A DNA stretch of 64,000 nt from Myxococcales bacterium (GTDB lineage: Bacteria; Myxococcota_A; Polyangia; Polyangiales; Polyangiaceae), in contig JADJQX010000006.1 in NCBI GenBank assembly GCA_016712525.1, forward strand, positions 868,001 to 932,000. Reading direction: 5' to 3'. The notes under the pieces were generated by a model. That model saw nothing but the letters and a program-made list of their open reading frames with translations, was not told where the DNA came from and made no database searches. The stretch's first letter is position 1, and each line of letters opens with the position of its first letter. This document shows positions 27,813 through 36,833 of this stretch, one piece after another. Made by a program: the position numbers and the translations under genes.

Positions 27813-28847
27813 TTACGCTCCGGCCAGGGCGACGGCGTCGACCACGTCGGGGTGGGCCACGAGCTTCTTCATGCGCGCCTTGAGCTTCTCGCACACGTCC
27901 GCCCACTCGGCGCGCGCCTCGTCCGTGAGCGTGACGACCTTCTTTTCGGCGCGTAGGCGGGCGTAGGCCGCGTCGTCGGCGGCGCGCACGCGCTGGGTGA
28001 GCAGCGATCCCGTGGCCTCGGCCGTGCGTCGCACGATCGCGCGCGCCTCGGGGGCGAGCGAGTCGAACCTGCCCGAGCTCACCACGATGCCGCCGATGCC
28101 GTACGCGACGGGGCTCGGCGTGACGTACTCCAGGAGATCGGCCCACTTCAGCTCGGTCACGGCGAGGGACGACGCGAACACGACGTTGACGTGGGCCGGA
28201 CGCGCGCCCCCGTCGGGAGAAGGCCCGGTCGCCGAGCGAGGGAGGAGCGCCCCCAACACCTCGGTCGTCGCGAGGGTCGGTGGCCGCGTGGTGGCGCCCT
28301 CGAGGTAGGCTCGCCCGACGAGATCCCCCGAGCGCACGAAGGCCTGCATCTTCCCGAGATCCCGCGGCGAGATCACCTCGGCCTCGCGCGAGAAGAGCCG
28401 CATCGCGCCCGTGTCGCCCTCGGCGAGCAGGCGCACCCCGGCCTTGTCGAACCCCTCGGCGGCGCGCGCGCGGATCGCGTTTCGTGCGCGATCGAGGCGC
28501 GAGTACCCCGAGACGAGCCCGGGCAGCTCGAGCGCCGCTACGTCGGGCGAGAAGGCCGAGAGCCCGGTGCCCGTGAGGGCCGCGCCGTCGAGCGCGCGGT
28601 CACGCACCTTGGCGACGAGCTCGGGCTCGTCCCCTTGAGAGCCGGCAAAATACAGGGAGATCTTGAGCTGACCGCCCGTCTCTTGGGCCACCGAGGCGGC
28701 CCACGCCGCGAGGGTCTTGCCCCACACCGAGTCGCGAGGCGCGAGGGTGCCGAGGCGGAGCTCGTCGGCGGCGCGCGCCGACCGCGGGAAGGCGGCGAGC
28801 CCGAGGGCCCCCGCGACGAGACCAAGCGAAGCGCGGCGAGAGATCAC
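27813..28847 (-). CDS. TRAP transporter solute-binding protein (DctP family)
   Basis: 344 aa from GTG 28847, chosen because it yields a Tat-like signal (ISRRASLGLVAGALGLAA then SARAA); an in-frame GTG at 28898 gives 361 aa. The mature protein opens ELRLGTLAPRDSVWGKTLAAWAASV and has the DctP pattern LKISLYFAGSQGDEPELVAKVRDRALDGA, GVRLLAEGDTGAMRLF and DLGKMQAFVRSGDLVGRAYLEG. It binds an acidic or other organic substrate in the periplasm for TRAP uptake; the ligand is unknown. No DctQ/DctM membrane genes are in the window; a TatT-family lipoprotein lies 2.2 kb away. Confidence 0.85.
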   Translation of the reverse strand: MISRRASLGLVAGALGLAAFPRSARAADELRLGTLAPRDSVWGKTLAAWAASVAQETGGQLKISLYFAGSQGDEPELVAKVRDRALDGAALTGTGLSAFSPDVAALELPGLVSGYSRLDRARNAIRARAAEGFDKAGVRLLAEGDTGAMRLFSREAEVISPRDLGKMQAFVRSGDLVGRAYLEGATTRPPTLATTEVLGALLPRSATGPSPDGGARPAHVNVVFASSLAVTELKWADLLEYVTPSPVAYGIGGIVVSSGRFDSLAPEARAIVRRTAEATGSLLTQRVRAADDAAYARLRAEKKVVTLTDEARAEWADVCEKLKARMKKLVAHPDVVDAVALAGA

Positions 28848-28948
28848 ACGCGAAACGGTACGGAATCGCGCCCGGCCGAGCAAGCGGCCTTCCGTCACGG
28901 CATGGGTCGCACGCCGTTCGATTCAGCGCGATGGAAGAATTTTAGGGA

Positions 28949-30622
28949 ATGTCGTCATCCGTGCGACGATGGTGCATGCCCATCGTTCGCCGCGCCTCCT
29001 CCGCACCGGTCCTCGCCGCGCTCGTCGCGCTGCTCGTCACGCCCGCCTTGGGGTGCTCCAAAAAGAAGAACGACGCGGGCGGCGCGGAGGCGGGCGCCGC
29101 GGCCATCGTGCACGCGCCGTCGCCGAAGGAGCGTCCCGCGGATCGTGTCGCGCCCGTCGCGCTCGTCGCGCCCGTTCCGCTCGCCGACGGCCCGCCTCTC
29201 CTCACCCACACGCCCAAGGATCCGCGCGGCCCGAAGGAGTACGTCGATCGCGCCGCGCTGCGGAGCCTCCTCTACTTCAAGAAGTACGCGCGCCTCTCCG
29301 CGTTCTTCGAGGAGATCCAGGCCCGGTTCGAGAAGGACGCGGCCGACGAGCACCTCGTGATGGAGGCGCTCGACGCCTTCGCCTCGGCCGACGATGCGCT
29401 TCGGGCGGAGCTCGACGGGTGGGTCGAGAGCGGCGACACGTCGTTCGCTCCGTACCTCGCGCGCGCGGCGCACCACACCGAGGTCGGGTGGACCTCCCGC
29501 GGCGCCCTCGTCGCGTCGAAGACGTCGGCCGAGTCCTTCGAGAAGCTCGGAGACGGGCTCACGCTCGCAGGGAAAGACGCCGACAAGGCCCTCGCCATCC
29601 ACCCGAAGCTCGAGGCCGCCCGCGTGCTGCTCATGCGGAACGAGAAGGGGCGGAAGAAGGACACCCCGCCGCGCGCGAAGGCGCTCCTCGCCGAGTCGGA
29701 GCGCGCGTGCCCCTCGTGCTTCGCGCTGCGCTTCGCCTACGGGTATGGCCGCATGCCGCGGTGGGGAGGGAGCTTCGAGGAGCTCGACGCCTTCGCGAAG
29801 ACGCTCCCGGTGGAGAAGCGCCCCGAGCTCGCGACGATCGCCGGGCTCTCGGACTACGAGCGGTACCTCCAGGCCACCGGAAAGAAGGATCTCGACGCGG
29901 CGCTCGCCTCGCTCTCCGCGGCCTCGGCCCACTACGACGCGCCGCTCTTCGCCCGCGATCGCGCCGAGGTCCTCGAGCGAAAGGGGGACTCCGCGGGGGC
30001 GCTCGCCGCGATCGACCACGCGCTCGACCTGCGCCCGGGGTATCCGGAGTACCTCGCCACGCGGGCGGGCATCCTCACGTCGTCGAAGCGCTGGGTCGAC
30101 GCGGGGCGAGATCTGCTCGCGGCCGTGCGCGTCTCGCGGACGAACGCCGAGGCCCGCCGCATCCTCGCGTGGGTGGTGGAGTGGCTCGTGTGGGAGGGCT
30201 GGGAGAAGAAGCTCGCCGGAGAGCAGGACGCCGCGCTGGACCGCCTCGAGCTCGCCCTCGAGCTCGCCCCGACCGACAAGGCCGCGCGCCAGACCCACAC
30301 GTCCATCGTGCTGGGAGAGCCCGATCCGTCGAAGCGGATCCCCGCGCTCGAGGCCGCCGTCCGCGACAAACCGAACGATTTTCGCGCGCACCAGGCCCTC
30401 GACTACGCGCTCGCGCGGCAGGGAAAATACCCGGCCGTGATCACGATGTGGAACGGCTACTTGGGCCGCAACCCGAAGGACGGCCGCGCCTACCTCGAGC
30501 GCGGCGGCGCGTACCAACAGCTCGGCGACGCCGCGGCCTCCCACGCCGACGCGAAGCGCGCGTGCGACCTCGGGTTCGCCGAAGGCTGCGTCGAGGCCTC
30601 CCGCGGGAGCGTACCGCGCTGA
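28949..30622 (+). CDS. DUF4034-type lipoprotein with TPR-like repeats
   Basis: 557 aa from ATG 28949 (ATG 28976 also possible). Signal peptide ends in lipobox PALGC. Residues ~110-200 fit the DUF4034 pattern (LRSLLYFKKYARLSAFFEEIQ, HLVMEALDAFASADD, SGDTSFAPYLARAAHHTEVG). The C-terminal half is a chain of TPR-like helical pairs (AEVLERKGDSAGALAAIDHALDL, TRAGILTSSKRWVDAGRDLLAAV, ALDYALARQGKYPAVITMWNGYL). Likely a periplasmic or outer-membrane scaffold; no enzymatic role is visible. Divergent from the dctP gene, about 100 bp apart. Confidence 0.75.
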   Translation: MSSSVRRWCMPIVRRASSAPVLAALVALLVTPALGCSKKKNDAGGAEAGAAAIVHAPSPKERPADRVAPVALVAPVPLADGPPLLTHTPKDPRGPKEYVDRAALRSLLYFKKYARLSAFFEEIQARFEKDAADEHLVMEALDAFASADDALRAELDGWVESGDTSFAPYLARAAHHTEVGWTSRGALVASKTSAESFEKLGDGLTLAGKDADKALAIHPKLEAARVLLMRNEKGRKKDTPPRAKALLAESERACPSCFALRFAYGYGRMPRWGGSFEELDAFAKTLPVEKRPELATIAGLSDYERYLQATGKKDLDAALASLSAASAHYDAPLFARDRAEVLERKGDSAGALAAIDHALDLRPGYPEYLATRAGILTSSKRWVDAGRDLLAAVRVSRTNAEARRILAWVVEWLVWEGWEKKLAGEQDAALDRLELALELAPTDKAARQTHTSIVLGEPDPSKRIPALEAAVRDKPNDFRAHQALDYALARQGKYPAVITMWNGYLGRNPKDGRAYLERGGAYQQLGDAAASHADAKRACDLGFAEGCVEASRGSVPR

Positions 30623-30707
30623 GCGCGAGCGCCTTGGGAAGAAAGAGGGCGACGGTTCGTCGTCGGCCTCGAGCGCGAGCGACGCTGGTTCCTCGGATCG
30701 CGCGGGT

Positions 30708-31013
30708 TCAGACCCGATTCCAGGCGTGCCGCGCGTAGAGGAGCGCGAGGGCGAGCACGACGAGCCATGCGATTCCCCACGCGGGGGCCAGGCTTGCGAC
30801 GCCACAGCCGCTCGCCTTCGCGACGACCGGTGCGAGCACGACGAGGACCGGAATGGAAGCGAGCCCTTTTCGGTGCTTCTCGCGGTCCCTCTTCTGGATC
30901 TCGGCGACACGCTCGCGGAGGAGCCGCTCCTCGACCTCGGCTTGGGCACGGAGGACGTCGAGCCGGTCGTCGTCTCGGCGCTCGCCCGGAGATCGAAACG
31001 GATTTTCGCTCAT
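30708..31013 (-). CDS. Small protein with coiled coil and two membrane segments
   Basis: 101 aa from ATG 31013. The N-terminal half is charged and helical (DDDRLDVLRAQAEVEERLLRERVAEIQKRDREK), then two hydrophobic segments follow (SIPVLVVLAPVVAKASGCGVASLA and WGIAWLVVLALALLYA). Topology suggests an inner-membrane protein with a cytoplasmic N-terminal coiled coil. Function unknown. Twenty-four bases downstream of the TatT-family gene, so probably its operon's last gene. Confidence 0.65.
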   Translation of the reverse strand: MSENPFRSPGERRDDDRLDVLRAQAEVEERLLRERVAEIQKRDREKHRKGLASIPVLVVLAPVVAKASGCGVASLAPAWGIAWLVVLALALLYARHAWNRV

Positions 31014-31036
31014 GAAGGGCCTCCTCCCTGGCTCGC

Positions 31037-31954
31037 CTACGGCGCTTTGCAGGTCGCGACGACCTCGGGGGCGAGGGCGCGCGCCGCTCTCCGCTTGGCG
31101 AACACGTTGGCGAGGCGCTCGTCGAGGCCCGGATCGCTCGCGCCGAGCACCTCGTTCAAGAGGCGCTCGTAGAGCAGCGTGTCGCCCGTCGGGCACGCGA
31201 CGCGGAGCGCGTACTCGAGCTGCACGACGAGGGCCTTGCGCTGCGTCTTCTCGAGGAGCACCTCGTAGGCGCGGCGCGCCTCGTCGGCGCCGTCTTTGGC
31301 CTCGGCCTGCGCGCCCGCGAGCCACGTCGAGGCGCCGAAATGCGCATAGCCCGGGGCGAGCCGGTTCGAGCGCTCGAGCAACACGAGCCCGACGAACGGC
31401 TCGAACACACGCGCCGTCGGATCGCCCTTCGCGAGGCGGGATCGCGCGAGCCAGGCGCGGCCCACGAAGTACGCGAGCTCGCCGTCCGCGCGGCTCGTGA
31501 GGCGCTGCTCGCAGTGGGCCGAGAGGCCTTCGCGCGTGCGTCGCGCCTCGTCGAGGTTGCCTCCGCGCTTCGCGAGCGCCGAGAGCCCGAACCCCACGGC
31601 CCGCTCGAGGGCGTGCCGCTCACGGAGCTCGTAGCCTACCTTCGCGCGGTCGTTGCCCTCGCGCGCGGCGGCCTCGCGTGCGTCGGCGAGGAAGAGCGTT
31701 CCGTACATCGTCCACCCGCGCACGAGCGCGAAGAGGACGTCGTCGTCGTGAGGGGCCATGCGGTAGAGCCCCTCGAGCTCGGCGAGCTGCGAGAGCGTGC
31801 CGGCGAGCGCGACCTCCGTGTCTCCCAAGGTCTCGAGGGCCTCGGCGCTCGCGCGTGCTTCGGCGATGCGCGCGTCGACCACGGCCCCGCGCAGGCACCC
31901 GGGGAGGGCCAGGGCAGCGACGAGAAACGCGGCGGTGAGGGGCGCTCTTCTCAT
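31037..31954 (-). CDS. TatT-family TPR lipoprotein (TRAP-associated)
   Basis: 305 aa, lipobox ALALPGC at the end of the signal peptide. The body matches the TatT pattern seen with TRAP systems: LAGTLSQLAELEGLYRMAPHDDDVLFALVRGWTMYGTLFLADAREAA, AVGFGLSALAKRGGNLDEA, SNRLAPGYAHFGASTWLAGAQAEAK, with alpha-helical pairs as in TPR folds. In Treponema the TatT protein pairs with the TRAP substrate protein TatP; here a DctP-type protein lies nearby on the same strand. Role in solute capture is inferred. Three bases separate it from the upstream HEAT-like gene, so the two are co-transcribed. Confidence 0.78.
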   Translation of the reverse strand: MRRAPLTAAFLVAALALPGCLRGAVVDARIAEARASAEALETLGDTEVALAGTLSQLAELEGLYRMAPHDDDVLFALVRGWTMYGTLFLADAREAAAREGNDRAKVGYELRERHALERAVGFGLSALAKRGGNLDEARRTREGLSAHCEQRLTSRADGELAYFVGRAWLARSRLAKGDPTARVFEPFVGLVLLERSNRLAPGYAHFGASTWLAGAQAEAKDGADEARRAYEVLLEKTQRKALVVQLEYALRVACPTGDTLLYERLLNEVLGASDPGLDERLANVFAKRRAARALAPEVVATCKAP

Positions 31955-31957
31955 GGG

Positions 31958-33349
31958 TCAGCGGGTGGCGGCGAGCACGAGGCAGGCGGCTCGCGCGCGG
32001 AGGGTGGGATCGTCGTCGGCGAGCAAAGGAGCCGCGCGTGCGACCCGACCGAGCGCCGCGAGCCCGGCCGCGGCCCGCAAGCGGAGCCCGAGCTCGCGTC
32101 GGCGCGACTGCTCTTCGAGCCAGAGCTGCACGGGCAGGTAACGGAAGCCCGCGAGGATGCCGCGCGCGCGGGGAGCGTGGGTCACGTCGTCCTTCTGGCC
32201 GGCCACGCGGACGAGCTCCACACGCGCCCGCTCGGCGTCGGCCGGCACACGCAGGAGCTTGCCGAGCGCCGGGAGGGCCACGTCGCGGTCGGGGTCGCGC
32301 GAGGCCTTGCGGAGCTCCTCGAGCCCTTCGCCCTCGGGCCGCACGAGCACCACGGCGAAGGCGCGCTCGAGCGAGGAGCCGTCGCGGAGGGCCGAGAGGG
32401 CGACGCGCGCGGCGTTGTCACGGAGGAACGTGTCCTCCGTGGTGTCGCGCGACGTGGGCATGCGCAAGATGGCGCTGGCGACGGTGAGGCGGTCGCTCCC
32501 TTCTCCGAGGCGCGCGCGGAGGGCGTCACGGCCGCCGAGCTCGTAGAAGGGCGAGGTGGCGAGGCCCGAGGCGACGTCGTCCCGGAGGGCAGATTTTCCG
32601 GTCGTCCATGCGTCGCGCAGGCGGTCGAGCGCGGTGCGTGCGAGGCGGAGGGAGCGGCGCTCGTCCTCGTCGGCCGAGTCGACGAGCCCGGAGAAGACGT
32701 CTTTTTTGCGGCGGGCCACGGCGTCGACGGCGGCGCGCAGGGCGAGGTGGCGCACCCCGTCGTCCGGATCGAGGCGGGCGGCCTCGAAGAGCGCGTCGAG
32801 CTCGCCGAGGGTGGCCCCGTCGCCGGCCGCGAGGGAGGCCATTTGGCGCGCGACGACCTCCCTCATGAGGAGGGCTTGGATGCGGGCCTCGGCGTCGTCG
32901 GCGGCGGTGAGGCCACGCTGGGCGATCGCGCGGTACGCGGGGCTCGGATCGTCGCGGTAGCGGCGGGTGTCGCTCGGCTCGAAGAGCCCCTCTTCGACGC
33001 GCACGCGGGCGATTTCGGCGCCGAGGCCGTCGTGTTTGTTTTCGCGTTTCTCGAGGGCCGAGTCGAGGTCTTTGGCGCACGCTCGGAGCTCGCGGACCTT
33101 GGCGTCGTCGCGCCCGTCGACGAGGCCCGACACGTCGCGCTCGAGCAGGGCCTTCGCGATGTCACGCGCCTCGCCGTTGGTGAGCGCGCCTACGCGGTGC
33201 TGGCGATCGATCTCGGCCCGGAGCGCGGGGATGTCACCGCGCTCGGCGTGGCGCACGGCCGACGACGCGCAGCCGGTACCGAGAGCGGCGACAACGAGCG
33301 CCACCGGGATGCCGAGCCAGCGCGAGAGCCTCGAGGGCGGAGTGTACAC
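31958..33349 (-). CDS. HEAT-like helical-repeat lipoprotein
   Basis: 463 aa from GTG 33349, chosen because it gives a compact signal peptide ending in AALGTGC; GTG 33391 would add 14 residues. The body is nearly all-helical with recurring Ala/Leu/Arg-rich segments (GVRHLALRAAVDAVARR, DTFLRDNAARVALSALRDGSS, ALPALGKLLRVPADAERARVELV), which look like HEAT/armadillo repeats. No catalytic motif. Probably a periplasmic scaffold acting with the TatT protein just downstream; stop and next start are 3 bp apart. Confidence 0.68.
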   Translation of the reverse strand: MYTPPSRLSRWLGIPVALVVAALGTGCASSAVRHAERGDIPALRAEIDRQHRVGALTNGEARDIAKALLERDVSGLVDGRDDAKVRELRACAKDLDSALEKRENKHDGLGAEIARVRVEEGLFEPSDTRRYRDDPSPAYRAIAQRGLTAADDAEARIQALLMREVVARQMASLAAGDGATLGELDALFEAARLDPDDGVRHLALRAAVDAVARRKKDVFSGLVDSADEDERRSLRLARTALDRLRDAWTTGKSALRDDVASGLATSPFYELGGRDALRARLGEGSDRLTVASAILRMPTSRDTTEDTFLRDNAARVALSALRDGSSLERAFAVVLVRPEGEGLEELRKASRDPDRDVALPALGKLLRVPADAERARVELVRVAGQKDDVTHAPRARGILAGFRYLPVQLWLEEQSRRRELGLRLRAAAGLAALGRVARAAPLLADDDPTLRARAACLVLAATR

Positions 33350-33422
33350 GGGGAGCAGCTTACCAGGTGTCGCACCCCTTGGGAGGATCACACAAGGTGC
33401 CGCTTCTGTTCGGGTTTTTGAC

Positions 33423-34532
33423 TCACTGAAACGTGATGGCCACGTTCAGGCTCAGGGGCACCACGTACCGTGACTCGCTCGGGATGACGGTCGTGGTCGC
33501 CTTCATCTTCGAGTCGTAGCGGGTCGCGGTGATCTCGTCCGACTTCAACGCGAAGAACGGCGCGTCGGCGCGCAGGCTCAGGGCCGCGCCCACGTGCCCG
33601 GTGCGCAAGAAGGCCGCGCCCGCCTCGGCCGAGGCCGTGAACCCCGAGCCGTCGAGGTCGGTGTCGTAGTCGCCCCTCGGGGCGCGGCTCACGTGAAAGT
33701 ACCCGACGCCCACGCCGAGGCCCACGAACGGCGCCACGTCGCCGTCCGTCAAAAAGTAACGCCCGCCCACCCCGACCGAAGCCGAGACGAGCTTCCCGTC
33801 GGTGCTGCCGATGCCCCCGGCGCGCGCTTGGCCGGCGAGGGCCCACCGCTCGCGGCGAAACTGGAGGCCGAGGTACATGCCACCGGCCGCCGAGAACGTG
33901 GTCCCCGCGGGCGTCGCGCCCGATATGCCGAGCTCCACCCCCGGCTGGATCGGCTTGCTGACGACGGGCTTCGTGCTCTGCGCGAGCACGTTGTCGACCG
34001 TCTCGCTGTCTTGCACGGTGGCCTTGTGCACCATCGCCTCCGCGAGGCGCGGCGCCACGACCGGCATCTCCTCGAGGCTCGCCGCGAAGGCCCGGCGCTC
34101 CTCGTGGGTCGTGCCCTCCGTCATCACGACGAGGATCTTTCCCCCGAGCCGCCCGAAGCGCACCTCGTAGGGCGAGCCCTGGGCCCCGCGCTGCGCGAGC
34201 TCGGTGCACACGATGTCGAGGCTCGTGCGGACGTCGGGCGCCTCGAACCCGGTCGTGTCCCCGAGGGTGCAGACGACCCGGCCCGAGCGCAACGTGAGCG
34301 CCGGAGCGGGAGACGGAGCGGGGGCCGTAGCGGGAGACGGAGCCTCGGTCTGTGCGCCTTGCGCCTGCCCAGGCACGGGCGTCGCCTCGTCGGCTCGCGC
34401 GGCCCGCTCGGAGGCGCCCACGAACGCGAGCGCCACGACCGAGACGACGGCCACACGCGACAGACGCCGAAGGGCCGAGAAGAGGGGAGACGAAGCGTTC
34501 GAGGCGACCGGACCGTGGGGCTGGCAGAGCAT
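33423..34532 (-). CDS. Outer-membrane beta-barrel protein with proline-rich linker
   Basis: 369 aa from ATG 34532, preceded by AAGGG at 7 bp; the frame stays open to 34622 but those residues lack a good start. After a signal region (VAVVSVVALAFVGASERAARADE) comes an Ala/Pro/Ser linker (~residues 55-75), then a globular part with LGDTTGFEAP and GKILVVMTEGTTHEE. The C-terminal 200 residues alternate strand-like stretches (MYLGLQFRRERWALAGQARAG, GVGVGYFHVSR, GAAFLRTGHVGAALSLRADAPF) and end in VAITFQ, consistent with a transmembrane barrel. First gene of the minus-strand cluster down to 30708. Confidence 0.7.
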   Translation of the reverse strand: MLCQPHGPVASNASSPLFSALRRLSRVAVVSVVALAFVGASERAARADEATPVPGQAQGAQTEAPSPATAPAPSPAPALTLRSGRVVCTLGDTTGFEAPDVRTSLDIVCTELAQRGAQGSPYEVRFGRLGGKILVVMTEGTTHEERRAFAASLEEMPVVAPRLAEAMVHKATVQDSETVDNVLAQSTKPVVSKPIQPGVELGISGATPAGTTFSAAGGMYLGLQFRRERWALAGQARAGGIGSTDGKLVSASVGVGGRYFLTDGDVAPFVGLGVGVGYFHVSRAPRGDYDTDLDGSGFTASAEAGAAFLRTGHVGAALSLRADAPFFALKSDEITATRYDSKMKATTTVIPSESRYVVPLSLNVAITFQ

Positions 34533-34880
34533 GCCTGCCCTTTCGCAAGGCATGCGCCACGGCGGTCCCAGGACCGAAACCCCAGTTTTCTCGGCAAATC
34601 GAGCCTTTTCCGGCGTGCCCACCGGCTCCGCTGGGTCGGAAGGTTCACAGGTTGAACCACTTTGGGTCCACAGGGGCCGAGTCGCGGTCGTCCTGGGGCG
34701 CCGCAGCGGCTGCGGGCGGGCGCACCGGGTGCGTCGGGCTCATGGGAGAAGGCCGATTTCGCGGGCCAGCGCGTTCGCATGCGGTTTGCAAGTCACTCGA
34801 TGTGTCGCATGCTTGAGGTGCGGCGCCGGTCGGCCCGCGGGTCGGGGTCCTTTCTTTCCGTCGGTTTCGGAGGTGGTGCC
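34533..34880. other. Divergent intergenic region, 348 bp
   Basis: No gene. It contains the promoters of the barrel gene and the Cys-rich lipoprotein gene, an inverted-repeat motif at 34643-34658, and GGAGG just before the plus-strand start at 34881. Confidence 0.55.
34643..34658 (+). promoter_or_regulatory. Operator-like motif GTTCACAGGTTGAACC (copy 1)
   Basis: GGTTCA-n5-TGAACC inverted repeat between divergent genes. A copy with one difference (GTTCACTGGTTGAACC) lies on the minus strand at 41091-41106 between another divergent pair. Function as an operator is inferred. Confidence 0.45.
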
Positions 34881-35741
34881 ATGCGTCGTGTCGTGGTCGT
34901 CGTTCTGGTCGCGGGGCTCGGGGCAGGGGTGGGCTTCGTCGGGTGCGGGGAGACCGCCACCATCGACGATCCGGTCGACGCCCAGGCCGACGCCTTGGCC
35001 GACACCGGCGCGGACACGGGCGATCCGTGCTCCGGCAAGGCGCTCCCCGAGTGCCCGGCGAAGTGCACGACCTTCCCGATGACGGGCGCGTGCACGTCGG
35101 GCGATGCGTGCGCCATGAACGAGATCGGCGACGCGTGCGCGTGCGTGGGCGGCGCGTGGCAGTGCACCGTGCACCCGCCCCTCGGCCAAGGGTGCAACCT
35201 CGTCTGCCGAGGGTTCGCCCCTCCGAAGGACGCGGGCGCGGATGGCCCCTCGGCCGACGCGAGCGACGGCGCCGCCGTGTGCGACGCGACCATGAAGGGC
35301 GCGTGCGGCGCGAACGCGTATTGCCTCTCGAAGGACTGCAAAACGGGCGTGTGCGTGCCCCTGCCCACCGAGACCAAGAACACCTTCGATCCCGTGTGCG
35401 GGTGCGACGACGTCAACTACTGGAACGACGACGTCGCCGGCGCGCGAGGCATGAGCGTGAAGGCGAAGGGCGAGTGCGCCAAACCCGTGACGTGCGGCGG
35501 ACCGGGGCCCACGCGCGCCTGCCCCGCGGGCCTCGGGCTCTCGTGCGACATGATGGCCGGGAACGCCGTGCAGTGCGCGGCGCAGAGCGTGCCCGGGGTC
35601 TGCTGGGCGCTGCCGAAGACGTGCCCGACGATCGTCATCGGGCCGGACACCCGCGGCTGCGGCCAAGTGCGCTGCGCGTCCCGGTGCGATCTCGTGCGCG
35701 CCGAGGCCACGTACTACCGCGACGTCACCTGCCCCCAGTGA
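34881..35741 (+). CDS. Cys-rich lipoprotein, unknown function
   Basis: 286 aa from ATG 34881 with GGAGG 7 bp upstream. Signal peptide MRRVVVVVLVAGLGAGVGFV ends in lipobox VGC. A linker rich in Asp and Ala (DDPVDAQADALADTGADTGD) is followed by about 30 cysteines in a repetitive arrangement (CPAKCTTF, CACVGGAWQC, CNLVCRGF, CGANAYCLSKDCKTGVCVP, CGCDDVNYW, CGGPGPTRACPAGLGLSC). The CxxxxYCLSKDCK and PVCGCDDVNYWND parts resemble EGF- or Kazal-like disulfide modules (PVCGxDxxxY), suggesting a secreted protease-inhibitor-like or adhesive protein. Confidence 0.75.
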   Translation: MRRVVVVVLVAGLGAGVGFVGCGETATIDDPVDAQADALADTGADTGDPCSGKALPECPAKCTTFPMTGACTSGDACAMNEIGDACACVGGAWQCTVHPPLGQGCNLVCRGFAPPKDAGADGPSADASDGAAVCDATMKGACGANAYCLSKDCKTGVCVPLPTETKNTFDPVCGCDDVNYWNDDVAGARGMSVKAKGECAKPVTCGGPGPTRACPAGLGLSCDMMAGNAVQCAAQSVPGVCWALPKTCPTIVIGPDTRGCGQVRCASRCDLVRAEATYYRDVTCPQ

Positions 35742-35791
35742 GCGGGGTTCGGGTTCCTCCTTCGCGTGAGGCGTGGTAGCGAGGTCGGGCC

Positions 35792-36739
35792 GTGAGCCGC
35801 CCCGTCGTCGTCGTCGCGAACCGCAACGCGCTCCACCTGCGGGCGCCCGGGCCCATGCTCGAGGCGCTCCGCGGCGCGCGCTCGCACGGGGCGATCTTGC
35901 GGGAGACCTGGTCGCTCGACGCGCTCGCCGAGGTGGCCGATTTCGCCGCGTCCCGTGACGCGCGGGCGGTGGTGCTCGCGGGAGGAGATGGCACGCTGAT
36001 GGCGGGCCTCACCGAGCTGCGGCGTGCGTTCGCGGGTCGCGAGATGCCGTCGTTGGCCATCGTCCCGGGCGGCACGGTGTGCACCGTCGGGCGGAATTTC
36101 GGCGTTCGCGGGCGCCTGCCCTACACGAACCGCGTGCTCTCGGCGGTCCTCCGTGGCACGAGCGGGCGCGCCGTCGTTCGCCCCCTCGTGGTGCGTGAGC
36201 ACGAGGGCAAGACGCGCGCGGGGTTCATCTTCGGCCTCGGGCTCGTCTCGAGCTTCTTCGACGCTTATTACGACGGTCGCCCGCGGGAGGCGCTCGGCCT
36301 CGGTCACGCGGCGCGCATCGTGTCGCGTGTCTTCGCGGGCTCGTTCGTGGGAGGCGAGCTCGCCCGCCGCGTGCTCAGCCCTCAGCCGGCGCGGATCGCG
36401 GTCGATGGCGCCGAGGTCCCGCACGACGGGTACAGCCTGTTCGTGGCGAGCGTGGTGCGCGACCTTGGGCTCCACATGCACCTCACGTATCGCGCAGGCG
36501 AGCGGCTCGATCGGTTCCACGCCGTCGGGAGCGCGCTCGGCCCTTCCGCGCTCGGCCCGCAGATGCCCCGTGTGCTCGCGGGGCGGGCGCTCATGGGGCC
36601 CGGCGTCGACGCGCTCGCGAGCACCGTGTCCGTCGACTTCACCGGCGAGCGGCGCGGGTACGTGCTCGACGGCGAGCTCTTCGAGGCGACCCGCGTCGAG
36701 GTCTCCCTCGGCGACGAAGTCGCCATTTGCAGGCCTTAG
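35792..36739 (+). CDS. Diacylglycerol-kinase catalytic-domain protein (lipid kinase-like)
   Basis: 315 aa from GTG 35792. DAGK_cat hallmarks are AGGDGTLMAG (GGDGT at 64-68) and the substrate/nucleotide loop VPGGTVCTVGRNFG (92-105). The C-terminal beta-sandwich includes DGAEVPHDGYSLFVAS and the late YVLDGELFEATRVEVSLG, as in YegS/DgkB-type bacterial lipid kinases. The usual Asn in PGGTxN is Cys here. Likely phosphorylates a lipid at the inner membrane; substrate not known. Standalone gene converging on the haem-peroxidase-like gene. Confidence 0.85.
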   Translation: MSRPVVVVANRNALHLRAPGPMLEALRGARSHGAILRETWSLDALAEVADFAASRDARAVVLAGGDGTLMAGLTELRRAFAGREMPSLAIVPGGTVCTVGRNFGVRGRLPYTNRVLSAVLRGTSGRAVVRPLVVREHEGKTRAGFIFGLGLVSSFFDAYYDGRPREALGLGHAARIVSRVFAGSFVGGELARRVLSPQPARIAVDGAEVPHDGYSLFVASVVRDLGLHMHLTYRAGERLDRFHAVGSALGPSALGPQMPRVLAGRALMGPGVDALASTVSVDFTGERRGYVLDGELFEATRVEVSLGDEVAICRP

Positions 36740-36765
36740 GGCCTCGCGCGAGCCGAGCGCGGCCC
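36739..36765. terminator. GC-rich hairpin between convergent genes
   Basis: GGGCC-t-CGCGC and GCGCG-GCCC can pair around GAGCCGA. There is no clear T-tract, so terminator function for the lipid-kinase gene is only likely. Confidence 0.4.
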
Positions 36766-36833
36766 TCGACGCCGCGATGTCACGAAAGGTGCGCCCTCGT
36801 TTCGCGAGCGCGCGTGGGCCTGCGCGACCGCGG

